Below, piece after piece: positions 18,504 to 26,259 of a stretch of DNA of 64,000 bases. The notes under the pieces are model-generated. The model saw nothing but the letters and a program-made list of their open reading frames with translations. It had not been told where the DNA came from and searched no databases. Both the position numbers and the translations under genes were made by a program. Position 1 is the first letter of the stretch; every line of letters begins with the position of its first letter. Source of the stretch: an uncultured Flavobacteriaceae bacterium (GTDB taxonomy: Bacteria > Bacteroidota > Bacteroidia > Flavobacteriales > Flavobacteriaceae); assembly GCA_947503005.1 (NCBI GenBank), contig CANNCA010000005.1, forward strand, positions 248,001 through 312,000, written 5' to 3'.

Positions 18504-18511
18504 CAAATTTA
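18504..18511 (-). promoter_or_regulatory. -7 element of the merR-crt operon promoter
   Basis: On the minus strand the sequence TAAATTTG matches the Bacteroidota -7 consensus TAnnTTTG exactly. It lies 22 nt before the chosen merR start codon, giving a short leader of about 15 nt. No convincing -33 TTG was found at the usual distance, which would fit a promoter that needs the MerR protein. Confidence 0.5.
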
Positions 18512-18694
18512 CAATTAATTATGTTCCATTCTCAGAATTAAAGTTAAAATTTAGTCAAATAATAGATGTTCATTGGGCTATTCTGCGGATATACTGATAC
18601 TATTTTTTTATCTGAGATTTTAATTTTAAGGCACTAGAACCATGAAGCATCGCACTAACTTTTATATAAATACCTCTAAGAAGAATTTGATAAA

Positions 18695-18724
18695 CAAAAA
18701 AGCCAAGCATTTAGCTTAGCTTTT
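18695..18724 (-). terminator. terminator following tRNA-Leu
   Basis: On the minus strand, directly 3' of the tRNA, a stem AAGCTAAGC / GCTTGGCTT (one T-G wobble) with a five-base loop is followed by six Ts. Confidence 0.65.
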
Positions 18725-18726
18725 AG

Positions 18727-18810
18727 TGCGCACGAGAAGACTCGAACTTCCACGGCCTAGTGGCCACCAGCCCCTCAAGCTGGCGCGTCTACCAATTCCG
18801 CCACGTGCGC
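18727..18810 (-). tRNA. tRNA-Leu (anticodon GAG)
   Basis: Read on the minus strand, the 84-nt sequence begins GCGCACG and ends CGTGCGC plus discriminator A, giving a perfect 7-bp acceptor stem. The anticodon arm is CCAGC-TTGAGGG-GCTGG with GAG in the loop. A long variable arm (GGTGGCCACTAGGCC region) is typical of the class II tRNA-Leu, and the T arm contains GTTCGAGTC. CCA is not encoded. A terminator hairpin follows. Confidence 0.96.
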
Positions 18811-18880
18811 CTGAATTTATGGATTGCAAATATAGTGGAACTATTAAAAATACCTATCCGGCTTTTGCTTTTTGTTGCCG

Positions 18881-19756
18881 TTACTTTTGTCCTTTTTTGA
18901 AACCGTAAATATTCTGGTGTACAAAGTCTTTGGGGAATTCTTCGTCACCAGGAAAACCTAACTCAATTGTACCGCTATCTTCAGGAATATAGTTTGTTCT
19001 GAAAATATAGTCCCACAAACTGAGACTGATACCGAAGTTAACACCGTACTTGCCCTCCGGAAGTTCATGGGCATGGTGGTACAGGTGCATTACCGGATTA
19101 TTCAAAAGATATTTCAATGGTCCCCAAGTAAGCTTAATATTGGCATGGTTCAAGTGACCTATGGCGATAGCGAGAAAGTGAACAATATAGGCCTGCTCCG
19201 GTTCAAAACCACCCAAAATCATTACTCCAAATGTTTTTAGGGGCTTGTACAATACATTTTCCATCCAATGGTACCGTAGATGAGCGGCAAAGCCCATTTC
19301 TTTTACACTATGATGTACTTTGTGGAATTTCCATAGGAATGAATATCGGTGGAGAAGGGTATGGGTAAACCACTGCACAAAATCGAGCACAATAAAGAAT
19401 ACTACCAATTGCATCCACATGGGCCAAGAAGCTATGTCGATAATCGCCAAACTTTGTGCCGTTATGCCAATATCTTTGAAGGCTACACCTAAAAGTTCAT
19501 AAACCCCACTGATAACTATAGAAAAAAGGAAGAAGTTGAAGAACATATAAAACGCATCCAACCAAAAATCCTTTCTGAAAATGGATTGTTCTTTTCGCCA
19601 TGGAAATGCGATTTCAAGTAACCAGACCAAAAGAGAGATGACAATAAGCCCCCAAAAATAGTTATTGTACCATGGTACTTCAAAGACAATGGATTTCCAT
19701 GTCCAATTTAAAGTTCCAATGAACGAATTCGCAAAAGCATCTATATATTTTTCCAT
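18881..19756 (-). CDS. sterol desaturase / fatty acid hydroxylase family protein
   Basis: A 291-residue integral membrane protein with about five hydrophobic segments and the di-iron histidine clusters of the fatty acid hydroxylase superfamily: HTLLH, HKVHH and HLYHHAHE. The substrate is unknown; relatives act on sterols, fatty acids, hopanoids or carotenoids. It begins 2 nt after the rhodanese lipoprotein stop, so it is the last gene of the sulfite dehydrogenase operon, an odd partner for sulfur oxidation genes. Confidence 0.87.
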   Translation of the reverse strand: MEKYIDAFANSFIGTLNWTWKSIVFEVPWYNNYFWGLIVISLLVWLLEIAFPWRKEQSIFRKDFWLDAFYMFFNFFLFSIVISGVYELLGVAFKDIGITAQSLAIIDIASWPMWMQLVVFFIVLDFVQWFTHTLLHRYSFLWKFHKVHHSVKEMGFAAHLRYHWMENVLYKPLKTFGVMILGGFEPEQAYIVHFLAIAIGHLNHANIKLTWGPLKYLLNNPVMHLYHHAHELPEGKYGVNFGISLSLWDYIFRTNYIPEDSGTIELGFPGDEEFPKDFVHQNIYGFKKGQK

Positions 19757-19758
19757 AA

Positions 19759-20721
19759 TTATTGCAAAATTATCGTTGTACTGTCCTTTTCCGATGGTAA
19801 ATCTTTATAATAACTCCATTCTGACCATGAACCATCGTAATTTTTTACATTCGAGTATCCCAGTAATTCTGATAGTACAAAAGTAGTATGGGCCGATCGT
19901 ACGCCCGTATGGCAGTAAGTAATAATGGTGTCCTCTTTTTCTGCCCCCAAATTCCCGTATATAACTTCCAGTTCGTCATATGGAAGAAACTTGTGTGTAC
20001 CATGGTAATCTATCGCTCTGGACCAATCAATTAATTCACTTTTTGGAATCCTGCCCGCGCGTAAAGCTCCTGATTTTTGTCGCTTCCCTGAATGCTCATC
20101 CTCACTTCTTACATCCAAAATCAGTAGTTTGTTATCAGTCGACAATAGATTTTGTAACTCTTCCCTATGTACCAAATAAGACATGCTACCTTCATTAGGC
20201 AGCATAAAATTGGTCGGTTCAAGTGAAACCTGCTTACTTTCCTGAGCACCGTTTAGGGCTTTCCAGGCGCGAAATCCACCGTTTAAAAGTTTTACCTTGT
20301 TGTAGTCGTAATTTTGAAGTAACCACCATAACCTCGCGGCATCAGAACCGCCTTTGTCATCATATACAACTAGGGTATCAATTGTACTTATGCCTAATTT
20401 AGAGAACAATACCTCTATTGCTTTTTTAGAGGCCATCATTCCTTTGTACGGGTAACTGTTGTCTTCAATATCTGGGCGGTGCATTTGAAGCGCCCCTGGA
20501 ATATGACCTTTCTGATAGTCCTCTTTTTTTCTAAAATCGATTATCTTTTGATATCGTCTATCCGTTTTAGTCAACAAATCCTCCGCCTCTATAAGGTGTG
20601 CCGTACTGCTATAATTACCTAAAAGGGGAGTGGTGCTATCCGCGGTTTTTGTTTGCTGATAATCTTTACATGAGATTACCAGAGTAAAAAGAGTAAATAT
20701 CAAACTACTTTTCAAGTTCAT
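19759..20721 (-). CDS. two-domain rhodanese (sulfurtransferase) lipoprotein
   Basis: A 320-residue lipoprotein (lipobox VISC, Cys18) with two rhodanese domains. The first (about residues 42-160) has YDDKGGSDAAR where an active site would have Cys, so it is the usual inactive domain. The second (about 183-310) carries Cys270 in ITYCHTGVRSAHT, the CxxGxR loop of active thiosulfate or mercaptopyruvate sulfurtransferases. It overlaps the cytochrome gene by 17 nt and precedes the fatty acid hydroxylase by 2 nt. It probably moves sulfane sulfur in the periplasm next to the sulfite dehydrogenase. Confidence 0.88.
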   Translation of the reverse strand: MNLKSSLIFTLFTLVISCKDYQQTKTADSTTPLLGNYSSTAHLIEAEDLLTKTDRRYQKIIDFRKKEDYQKGHIPGALQMHRPDIEDNSYPYKGMMASKKAIEVLFSKLGISTIDTLVVYDDKGGSDAARLWWLLQNYDYNKVKLLNGGFRAWKALNGAQESKQVSLEPTNFMLPNEGSMSYLVHREELQNLLSTDNKLLILDVRSEDEHSGKRQKSGALRAGRIPKSELIDWSRAIDYHGTHKFLPYDELEVIYGNLGAEKEDTIITYCHTGVRSAHTTFVLSELLGYSNVKNYDGSWSEWSYYKDLPSEKDSTTIILQ

Positions 20722-21205
20722 ACCATTCTATATTGGCCAGGTTTTGACGTCTTCCTTTCTGCACAGGGGCATAATGCTCAGCCAGATAACTTACAATGGT
20801 CTCCTCATTGTTACCAAGGTCCCATAAATTTTGTGTTTCTTGCATCCAGCGAATGGTGGCCAACCAGCGTTCTTTTGACATTCTGTTCTGGGTCACCAAC
20901 TTGGCGGAATGGCAATTTGTACAATTGTTGACAACGAGCATCAAACCCTCACCTTCAACAAAACCAGTTCGTACATGTACACCATTCTCGATTTTATCAA
21001 AATCTTGATTACTTGGATCTATTTGATTTTTTTCAGGAACGGTAACGTAGCCTTCAACGGAATCATCTGATTTAAATGCAGATAGGGTAGGGTCCGCCAT
21101 CAGATAAATTAACATCGCGGCAATAATACCGAAAAGGATGAATATTGAAAGCATTAGTCTATAAAGCTTTTTGGCAATTTCTCTTACTTTTTCTGAATTG
21201 TCCAT
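20705..21205 (-). CDS. membrane-anchored cytochrome c subunit, SorB-like
   Basis: A 166-residue protein with an N-terminal membrane anchor (residues about 18-36) and one haem c site CTNCH at residues 95-99, followed by NRMSKERWLATIRWMQ. The start overlaps the last base of the sulfite dehydrogenase stop, and the end overlaps the rhodanese start, showing tight translational coupling. By position and type it is the likely electron acceptor of the molybdenum subunit, passing electrons to the respiratory chain. Confidence 0.86.
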   Translation of the reverse strand: MDNSEKVREIAKKLYRLMLSIFILFGIIAAMLIYLMADPTLSAFKSDDSVEGYVTVPEKNQIDPSNQDFDKIENGVHVRTGFVEGEGLMLVVNNCTNCHSAKLVTQNRMSKERWLATIRWMQETQNLWDLGNNEETIVSYLAEHYAPVQKGRRQNLANIEWYELEK

Positions 21206-22425
21206 TAGCTGACTTTGATTGCGATTCTATGACAGGCATTGTTCAAATACCCTTTCGGATTCCACCCGGGTAATAACATCGGTTGTGCCTTACCCTTACT
21301 ATCCGTAGCTCGTGCCCATATTTCATAATACCCTTCTTCTGGGAAATTAATGGAAGCACTAAAATGTTGCCATGCTAATCTATTGGTAGGCGATTGAAGC
21401 GTACAGTTTTGCCAGGTGCTACCAAAATCAACGGAATATTCAACTGTGGAGACTTCAAGTTCTCCTGCCCAAGCATGACCTCTAATATTCAGTGATTTTC
21501 CTTTTGTCAGTACTGCTCCTGTTTTTGGGTAGGTAATCAATGATTTTACTGGCATTGACTCTATAATGCACATATCTTCGTCTAAGACCTTTTCTCCTGG
21601 GGCAACCGGTTTACAAGGAACGCGATAAGCTGTTCCTGTCATTTTAGTGCCGTCATGTACTTTGTTTCGAACGCTGATTCCGCTTAGCCATTTTCCTGAA
21701 GCCGAGGCAGGGTAACCTCCAGCAATCAAGCGTAATGGGTAACCATGCGCTAAAGGGATGTCTTCACCGTTCATTTGAAAAGCAATCAAAGTTTCATCTT
21801 GCATTGCTTTGGCAATTGGTACTCCACGTGAGATAGGCTCCTTTGTCGGGTCTCCACTGAGGTGGGTGTCCTCTGCATGGTAACCGATGTAAACGGCATC
21901 ATCTTTTAAGCCGACATCTGCCAGTACATCCCTTAACCGCACCCCCGTCCACTTCGCACAAGATACCGCCCCGATCGTCCACTGATTACCTTTGGCCGGT
22001 GGGTCGAATTCGCTCCTTCCATTTCCACCACATTCTAGGGTAAGTTGATAAGTGTGGCGTTTAAATTTTGATTTTAGTTCGTTTAGTGAATATGTTTTTT
22101 CTTGTTTTACAGATTCTCCATCGAAAGTCAGCGACCAATTTGCTACGTCGATACCTTCTGGAATTTTACCGTTGTTACGAATGAACATGAATTTGTTGGG
22201 GGTAACATCATCGTTGAGCAAATGCGCCTGCGCCTCCATATTCCAAGGCTTATCGTTCAAAAGAACCATTTGGCTGTCTTTGTTGAACATCTTAAAAGGA
22301 TCGGGGTCTTGCAGTCCCAAAAGGCCATATCCTTCGGGCAAAAAGTTGCCAAAAACAATCTCAGCACCTAAGAGCGATGCCAATGATCCGAGGGTAGCTT
22401 TTTTGACGAATTTTCTTCTTTTCAT
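21205..22425 (-). CDS. sulfite dehydrogenase molybdopterin subunit (SorA/SoxC-like)
   Basis: A 406-residue molybdenum enzyme of the sulfite oxidase family. The N-terminus MKRRKFVKKATLGSLASLLG looks like a Tat signal. The molybdenum ligand is Cys132 in LTLECGGNGRSEF. Residues after about 300 form the immunoglobulin-like dimerisation domain (TVEYSVDFGSTWQNC, YEIWARATDSKGKAQP). The next gene is a haem c subunit, matching SorAB-type sulfite:cytochrome c oxidoreductases that oxidise sulfite to sulfate in the periplasm. First gene of a four-gene operon. Confidence 0.9.
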   Translation of the reverse strand: MKRRKFVKKATLGSLASLLGAEIVFGNFLPEGYGLLGLQDPDPFKMFNKDSQMVLLNDKPWNMEAQAHLLNDDVTPNKFMFIRNNGKIPEGIDVANWSLTFDGESVKQEKTYSLNELKSKFKRHTYQLTLECGGNGRSEFDPPAKGNQWTIGAVSCAKWTGVRLRDVLADVGLKDDAVYIGYHAEDTHLSGDPTKEPISRGVPIAKAMQDETLIAFQMNGEDIPLAHGYPLRLIAGGYPASASGKWLSGISVRNKVHDGTKMTGTAYRVPCKPVAPGEKVLDEDMCIIESMPVKSLITYPKTGAVLTKGKSLNIRGHAWAGELEVSTVEYSVDFGSTWQNCTLQSPTNRLAWQHFSASINFPEEGYYEIWARATDSKGKAQPMLLPGWNPKGYLNNACHRIAIKVS

Positions 22426-22478
22426 TTGACTTGGTGATTTTTACGGTTTAAACCTAATCTTTATATCTGTTAAATTTG

Positions 22479-22506
22479 GTAACCATTGTTACATTTAAAA
22501 TGTAAC
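22479..22506. promoter_or_regulatory. palindromic element upstream of the sulfite dehydrogenase operon
   Basis: Three GTAAC/GTTAC arms occur in 28 nt: GTAAC at 22479-22483, GTTAC at 22488-22492 and GTAAC at 22502-22506. The last two belong to a perfect 9-bp inverted repeat GTTACATTT-A-AAATGTAAC (22488-22506). It lies 54-81 nt before the sulfite dehydrogenase start on the minus strand and could be an operator. Confidence 0.4.
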
Positions 22507-22754
22507 GCTTAAAGTTACTCAGAAAATGCTTTTAATACGGTAAATCTTAAAACTGAGTTGCTAAAACTTTCCTGAAATTCGCAATGTGGGTGAACCTTTT
22601 CAGATGGTAATATGGTTACTTCATAAGGTTGATTTATGCTTATAAATACGTAGATGAATAAAAAAGGGCACCTCTTGTAATTTTTCTCCAACTGTACCCA
22701 CTAATAAGGTGTTGACACATATTTTTAGAGACAGGGGTTTTTAAAACAACAATT

Positions 22755-23756
22755 ATGGGTACAAAAGCTGCAGGACAATTTATTTTTTTCAATATACTTC
22801 TTTCAATAATCTCCTGTTCGAATAATACTAACGAAGTTGAAATAGTCCAACCAAAGAATAGTGCTTTTATCAGAACTTTGAATTTTGTCAATTCAGACAT
22901 AGATTTAAATGATCTAGACAGCACTTTTGGGGTAAATTTAGAAGTAGAAGACGGCAATGGTGGAGGCTTGCTAGAGAGTATTGAGGTTTTCGCCCAGTTT
23001 AATGACAATACCGCTGGGAGCATAAATAGCTCTAGTCAAGAAGTATTAGTTAAAACACTGGGACAAACTGAATTTTCAGCTGGACCCGATGGTTTGCCAA
23101 GAGTATTGTTAAGCCTAACCCACGCGGAATTAAATGCTGCAACAGGCATCAATAACTCCCTATGTGGGGATCAATTTTTAATTAGACTAAAACTTAATTT
23201 AACCAATGGAGAATCTTTTTCAACTGCAAGGGGTAATACTCCAGCGGTAATAGGATTTGACACTACTATCAGCTCGCCCTTTAGTTATACCTTACACATT
23301 GTAGATTCTTTACCTGACGAGCAATTTATCGGATTATATACCTATGAATCAATAGCTGATGGCCTTCTAGGACCAACATTCGGTTCCCCAAAAGTTGTTG
23401 AATTGAAAAGGGGAAATTCAGCTAATGACCGCTATTTTGAGGGAGATTATATTGCATCAAGATCTAATGAACCCTCTCGCAAGTTTAGATTTATATTCAC
23501 CTGTTGTGAGGTTGTGTTTCGCAAAAATCAAATCTCAAGCTTTTTCACATGGTGTCCTGAAGGAAATCTTGCCGGAGGAATTACTTTTGGCGGATCGCCC
23601 ATTCTTTTGGGCCCCGGAGAAGAAACGGGAATTATCTCCGAAAATGACGACAGTTTCTTTGAACTATCTATTTCAGAAGGCTATCAAGGATGGGACGGTG
23701 AATGTGGTTTAGGTACAATGAATGCGAAGGTTAGGTTTACCAAAATGGAACAATAA
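22755..23756 (+). CDS. lipoprotein of unknown function
   Basis: A 333-residue lipoprotein with lipobox IISC (Cys21) after a short hydrophobic signal. The mature part is acidic and Asn/Ser-rich, with beta-type patterning and no family motif that I recognise. Several cysteines lie in the C-terminal half (FTCCEVVF, FTWCPEGN, GECGLG) and could form disulfides in the periplasm or at the surface. It stands alone, divergent from the sulfite dehydrogenase operon and followed by non-coding DNA. Probably surface-exposed; no function is assigned. Confidence 0.7.
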   Translation: MGTKAAGQFIFFNILLSIISCSNNTNEVEIVQPKNSAFIRTLNFVNSDIDLNDLDSTFGVNLEVEDGNGGGLLESIEVFAQFNDNTAGSINSSSQEVLVKTLGQTEFSAGPDGLPRVLLSLTHAELNAATGINNSLCGDQFLIRLKLNLTNGESFSTARGNTPAVIGFDTTISSPFSYTLHIVDSLPDEQFIGLYTYESIADGLLGPTFGSPKVVELKRGNSANDRYFEGDYIASRSNEPSRKFRFIFTCCEVVFRKNQISSFFTWCPEGNLAGGITFGGSPILLGPGEETGIISENDDSFFELSISEGYQGWDGECGLGTMNAKVRFTKMEQ

Positions 23757-24210
23757 TTTTTTTCACTGGTAAATCTGGCTGAGGGGTCTCTATGACTCCA
23801 CACAAAGTAGACTTCTCGTCGTCAATTATATAAAATAACCTATTGCAAAAGGATAGTTTTAGCTTTCTTACTGCCATAGTTGAGCACAAAACTATTTGGT
23901 AACTATTTTAGCTTCAATAAGATAAAATAAATATTTTCAAAGTGCGCACCGAATAGTGCACCGGATTACACTTTTATTTTAAATGAACTTGTTTGTATTA
24001 AAATGTCGGTAAATTCAATTTGAAAGTCAAGAACTGTTACCTGCTCGCCACTATTTATTCAAAATTTTGGTTAAAAGGGTAGTAATTACATTAAAAAAAA
24101 ATCCATAACAGTGCGAGGGTATCGGTATGCGATTTAGCAATATTTTTGGAGAATATCCGAAATCGAAGGGCAGCGTTAGGCCGTATACTTATTGCCGAAT
24201 ATGGATACTC
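23757..24210. other. non-coding stretch without recognisable features
   Basis: A+T-rich DNA between the orphan lipoprotein and the ssb remnant. I see no credible reading frame, RNA gene or strong hairpin. A short imperfect direct repeat (GTGCGCACCG / GTGCACCG, around 23943-23962) is the only structure noted. Confidence 0.4.
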
Positions 24211-24341
24211 TTATTTCCTCTTTTCTTTCATTTTACAGTAAACTTTTTCAATGTTTTCAGGGGTTGCAGAGTGTTTTACAGCAAACTTTTTCCTATGGTA
24301 AGATTTAAAATCCGTAAGACAAGCCAGTAAAACCCTCATTA

Positions 24342-24596
24342 TCAGTTACATGTACAAAACATCAAAACTAGCAACATCGCTTTAGCGTGTTGTCCTTTTG
24401 CTATTCCTTTTTCCCCCGATGGAGTCAAAAAAAATACCTTTCCCTTAAAGGTAATTTGTTTGACCTTGGCGTTCTTATGGTTCTCATTGGTCGCCAATGA
24501 AAAACGGATTACTTTTTTACCGCTTTCCAAAACAATCATTATGGGATTGTTACCCACATTACCAATCAATTGGACTTTGTTTCTTAGCGTACTCAT
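24342..24596 (-). pseudogene. truncated ssb (single-stranded DNA-binding protein) remnant
   Basis: The first 43 residues match the start of Bacteroidota SSB proteins (STLRNKVQLIGNVGNNP, then LESGKKVIRFSLATNENHKNAK). After that the OB-fold sequence is lost: the expected DTQWHNVVAWGK-type segment is absent, and a Lys-rich stretch with a hydrophobic tail ends at residue 84, against about 110 or more for an intact short SSB. The second half of the domain needed for DNA binding is therefore missing. Directly downstream are a 42-codon frame (24211-24339) and non-coding DNA. Probably a decayed copy, perhaps from a mobile element; the main ssb must lie elsewhere. Confidence 0.65.
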
Positions 24597-24656
24597 AATT
24601 GAAATTTTTAAAGGATTATAATTGAACCACCTGAACCCTTCGAGTTATTTTTGAAT

Positions 24657-25089
24657 GAGTTACTTATTATATCCAGAGCGTTTTCCCTTTTTTTTGATTC
24701 CTGCCTCACCGGCAGGCAGGTTTAAATTTTGTTCCGCTCCCTTTTTGTTGATTCTGTACGATTTCATCTTTTTTGTTTTTGATGTACTTCCCATAGTGCC
24801 ATCCGCTGTTACCCTTTTTTTGATGCTGTACTTCACTACAATATCCGGGCTTGGTAAGGCGTATAAATAGCGCAGCGGTTTATGCCGCTGTCCAAGAACG
24901 GATGTTGTTATTTTGCCATCTAAAAAAAGGGAAAAGGTGTCGGTACGGGAGTATGTCCAAAACCGATCTGGAAGAGTACTAGCTCACATGGCAGCGGAAA
25001 CAATGCTGGTCAGACGGTAGTGGTAAATCTGATGGAAATGCCTTTTAACTTGTTTGTTTAATCTAATTATTACAAGAGTTCTCCTTATA
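24657..25089. other. degenerate DNA with a start-less 107-codon open frame
   Basis: On the minus strand a frame is open from just after a TGA at 24984-24986 to a TAA at 24660-24662, encoding about 107 residues (includes HKPLRYLYALPSPDIVVKYS and a Lys-rich end), but it has no ATG until about half way. It looks like the tail of a decayed gene. It contains a palindromic repeat near its 3' end. No other gene is visible up to the LacI gene end at 25090. Confidence 0.35.
24700..24720. repeat. REP-like palindrome
   Basis: G+C-rich imperfect palindrome with arms CCTGCC and GGCAGG, standing out from A+T-rich surroundings. It is of the type repeated many times between genes in Bacteroidota genomes, here inside a degenerate frame. 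Confidence 0.5.
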
Positions 25090-26112
25090 TTAAACCCTAT
25101 TCCGATTCGTTGAATTGCGAACTACCAGATAGGACTTCAAAATCTTTTTTTTATAGTCTCCTTCGTAGTTATCGATTTGTTTAAATACCAAGTTGGCGGA
25201 TTCCTCTCCCATTTTATAGGCCGGTTGGTCTATACTGGTCAGAGAGGGCTCCAAAAGTTCGTCGACAGGTTCGTTGTTAAAGCCGATAATGGCAATGTCT
25301 TCCGGTATCTTTAATCCTCGTTCCTTTGCCGCCACCATTAATCCAATTGCCATTTGATCGCTATAGGCCAAGACACCATCTGGAGTGTTGGGGGAGTACA
25401 GTAATTTTCGGGCCGCGCTCAATGTACTTTCCCTATCGAAACTAGTATAGACCATATAATCAGAGTTGGGTTTCAAATTATTTTTTTGCAAGGTAGAAAG
25501 GTATCCTGCTGCTCTCACATTATTGATTTGAAGTATTTCTGGTCCGCCTAAGTAGGCAATTTTTTTACAGCCTATGGCAATGAGATGTTCCGTCGCGTCA
25601 CAGGCAGCTTTGTAATTATCGATTACTACCTTGTCCGTTTCAACCTCGTCACATTGTCGGTTGAAAAAAACCAGTGGAATTTTTCTGCGTTTCAATGCTT
25701 CGAAATGACTAAAATCGGTGGTCTCGCTGGCTAAGGAAGCAATAACTCCCGCTACACCCAAGTCCATTAATTCATGTACAAGGCTTTGCTCCCTTTCCTG
25801 TGATTCGTTCGATTGGCTCACAATAATATGCATTCCCCTTGTTTCGGCTACTTTTTCGATACCGCTTATCGCCATTGCGTACAGGTGGTAGCTTATTTTG
25901 GGCACGATAACGCCGATAAACTTACTTTGCTTTCTTACTTCCAATTCCAACATGCTAGGGGACATGTACCCTAAATCTCTAGCCACCTCGAGCACTTTTG
26001 CCTTTGTTATCGGGCCAATTCTAGGATGCCCCTTTAGGGCTCTTGATACTGTTGAAATCGAAACATCCAAAGTATTCGCAATATCGGCTAATGTTGCTTT
26101 GTTTTTTTTCAT
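25090..26112 (-). CDS. LacI family transcriptional regulator
   Basis: A 340-residue repressor-type regulator. The ATG at 26112 is chosen because it gives MKKNKATLADIANTL with the LacI helix-turn-helix and hinge (VSISTVSRALKGHPRIG); the longer open frame upstream reads through the promoter region. Residues about 60-335 are a periplasmic-binding-protein-like sensor domain (FIGVIVPKISYHLYAMAISGIE, EDIAIIGFNNEPVDELLEPSLTSIDQ). It is divergent from the four-carbon acid cluster, and two TGCGCAA-containing palindromic elements lie in the shared 147-nt spacer. It probably represses that cluster until a pathway intermediate binds. Confidence 0.93.
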   Translation of the reverse strand: MKKNKATLADIANTLDVSISTVSRALKGHPRIGPITKAKVLEVARDLGYMSPSMLELEVRKQSKFIGVIVPKISYHLYAMAISGIEKVAETRGMHIIVSQSNESQEREQSLVHELMDLGVAGVIASLASETTDFSHFEALKRRKIPLVFFNRQCDEVETDKVVIDNYKAACDATEHLIAIGCKKIAYLGGPEILQINNVRAAGYLSTLQKNNLKPNSDYMVYTSFDRESTLSAARKLLYSPNTPDGVLAYSDQMAIGLMVAAKERGLKIPEDIAIIGFNNEPVDELLEPSLTSIDQPAYKMGEESANLVFKQIDNYEGDYKKKILKSYLVVRNSTNRNRV

Positions 26113-26128
26113 GTTACAGGAAATAAGG

Positions 26129-26149
26129 TTGTGCAAATATTTGCGCAAA
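26129..26149. promoter_or_regulatory. candidate LacI operator O1
   Basis: Near-perfect inverted repeat of TTGTGCAAAT with ATTTGCGCAA, containing the 12-bp palindrome ATTTGCGCAAAT centred on CG, as in many LacI-family operators. It starts 17 nt upstream of the LacI start codon. A related element lies on the other side of the spacer. Confidence 0.6.
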
Positions 26150-26188
26150 TTAATGCAAAAATTGCTATGCTTCGTTCTGATTAATAAA

Positions 26189-26237
26189 TATATTTGATAG
26201 AATATAAAATGGAATAATTGTGCAAAAATGCGCAAAA
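26189..26237 (+). promoter_or_regulatory. promoter and candidate operator O2 of the four-carbon acid cluster
   Basis: TATATTTG at 26189-26196 matches the -7 consensus TAnnTTTG. About 20 nt further, TTGTGCAAAAATGCGCAA (26218-26235) repeats the core of O1 and would overlap the transcript start region, a position suited to repression. The gene begins at 26260. Confidence 0.55.
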
Positions 26238-26259
26238 CTTTAAATCGATAGTTTAGGTT

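Noticed and set aside
24127-24330. 67-codon plus-strand open frame
   Set aside because: Composition is hydrophobic and low in complexity, it overlaps the antisense ssb-linked frames, and no family resemblance or promoter is visible.
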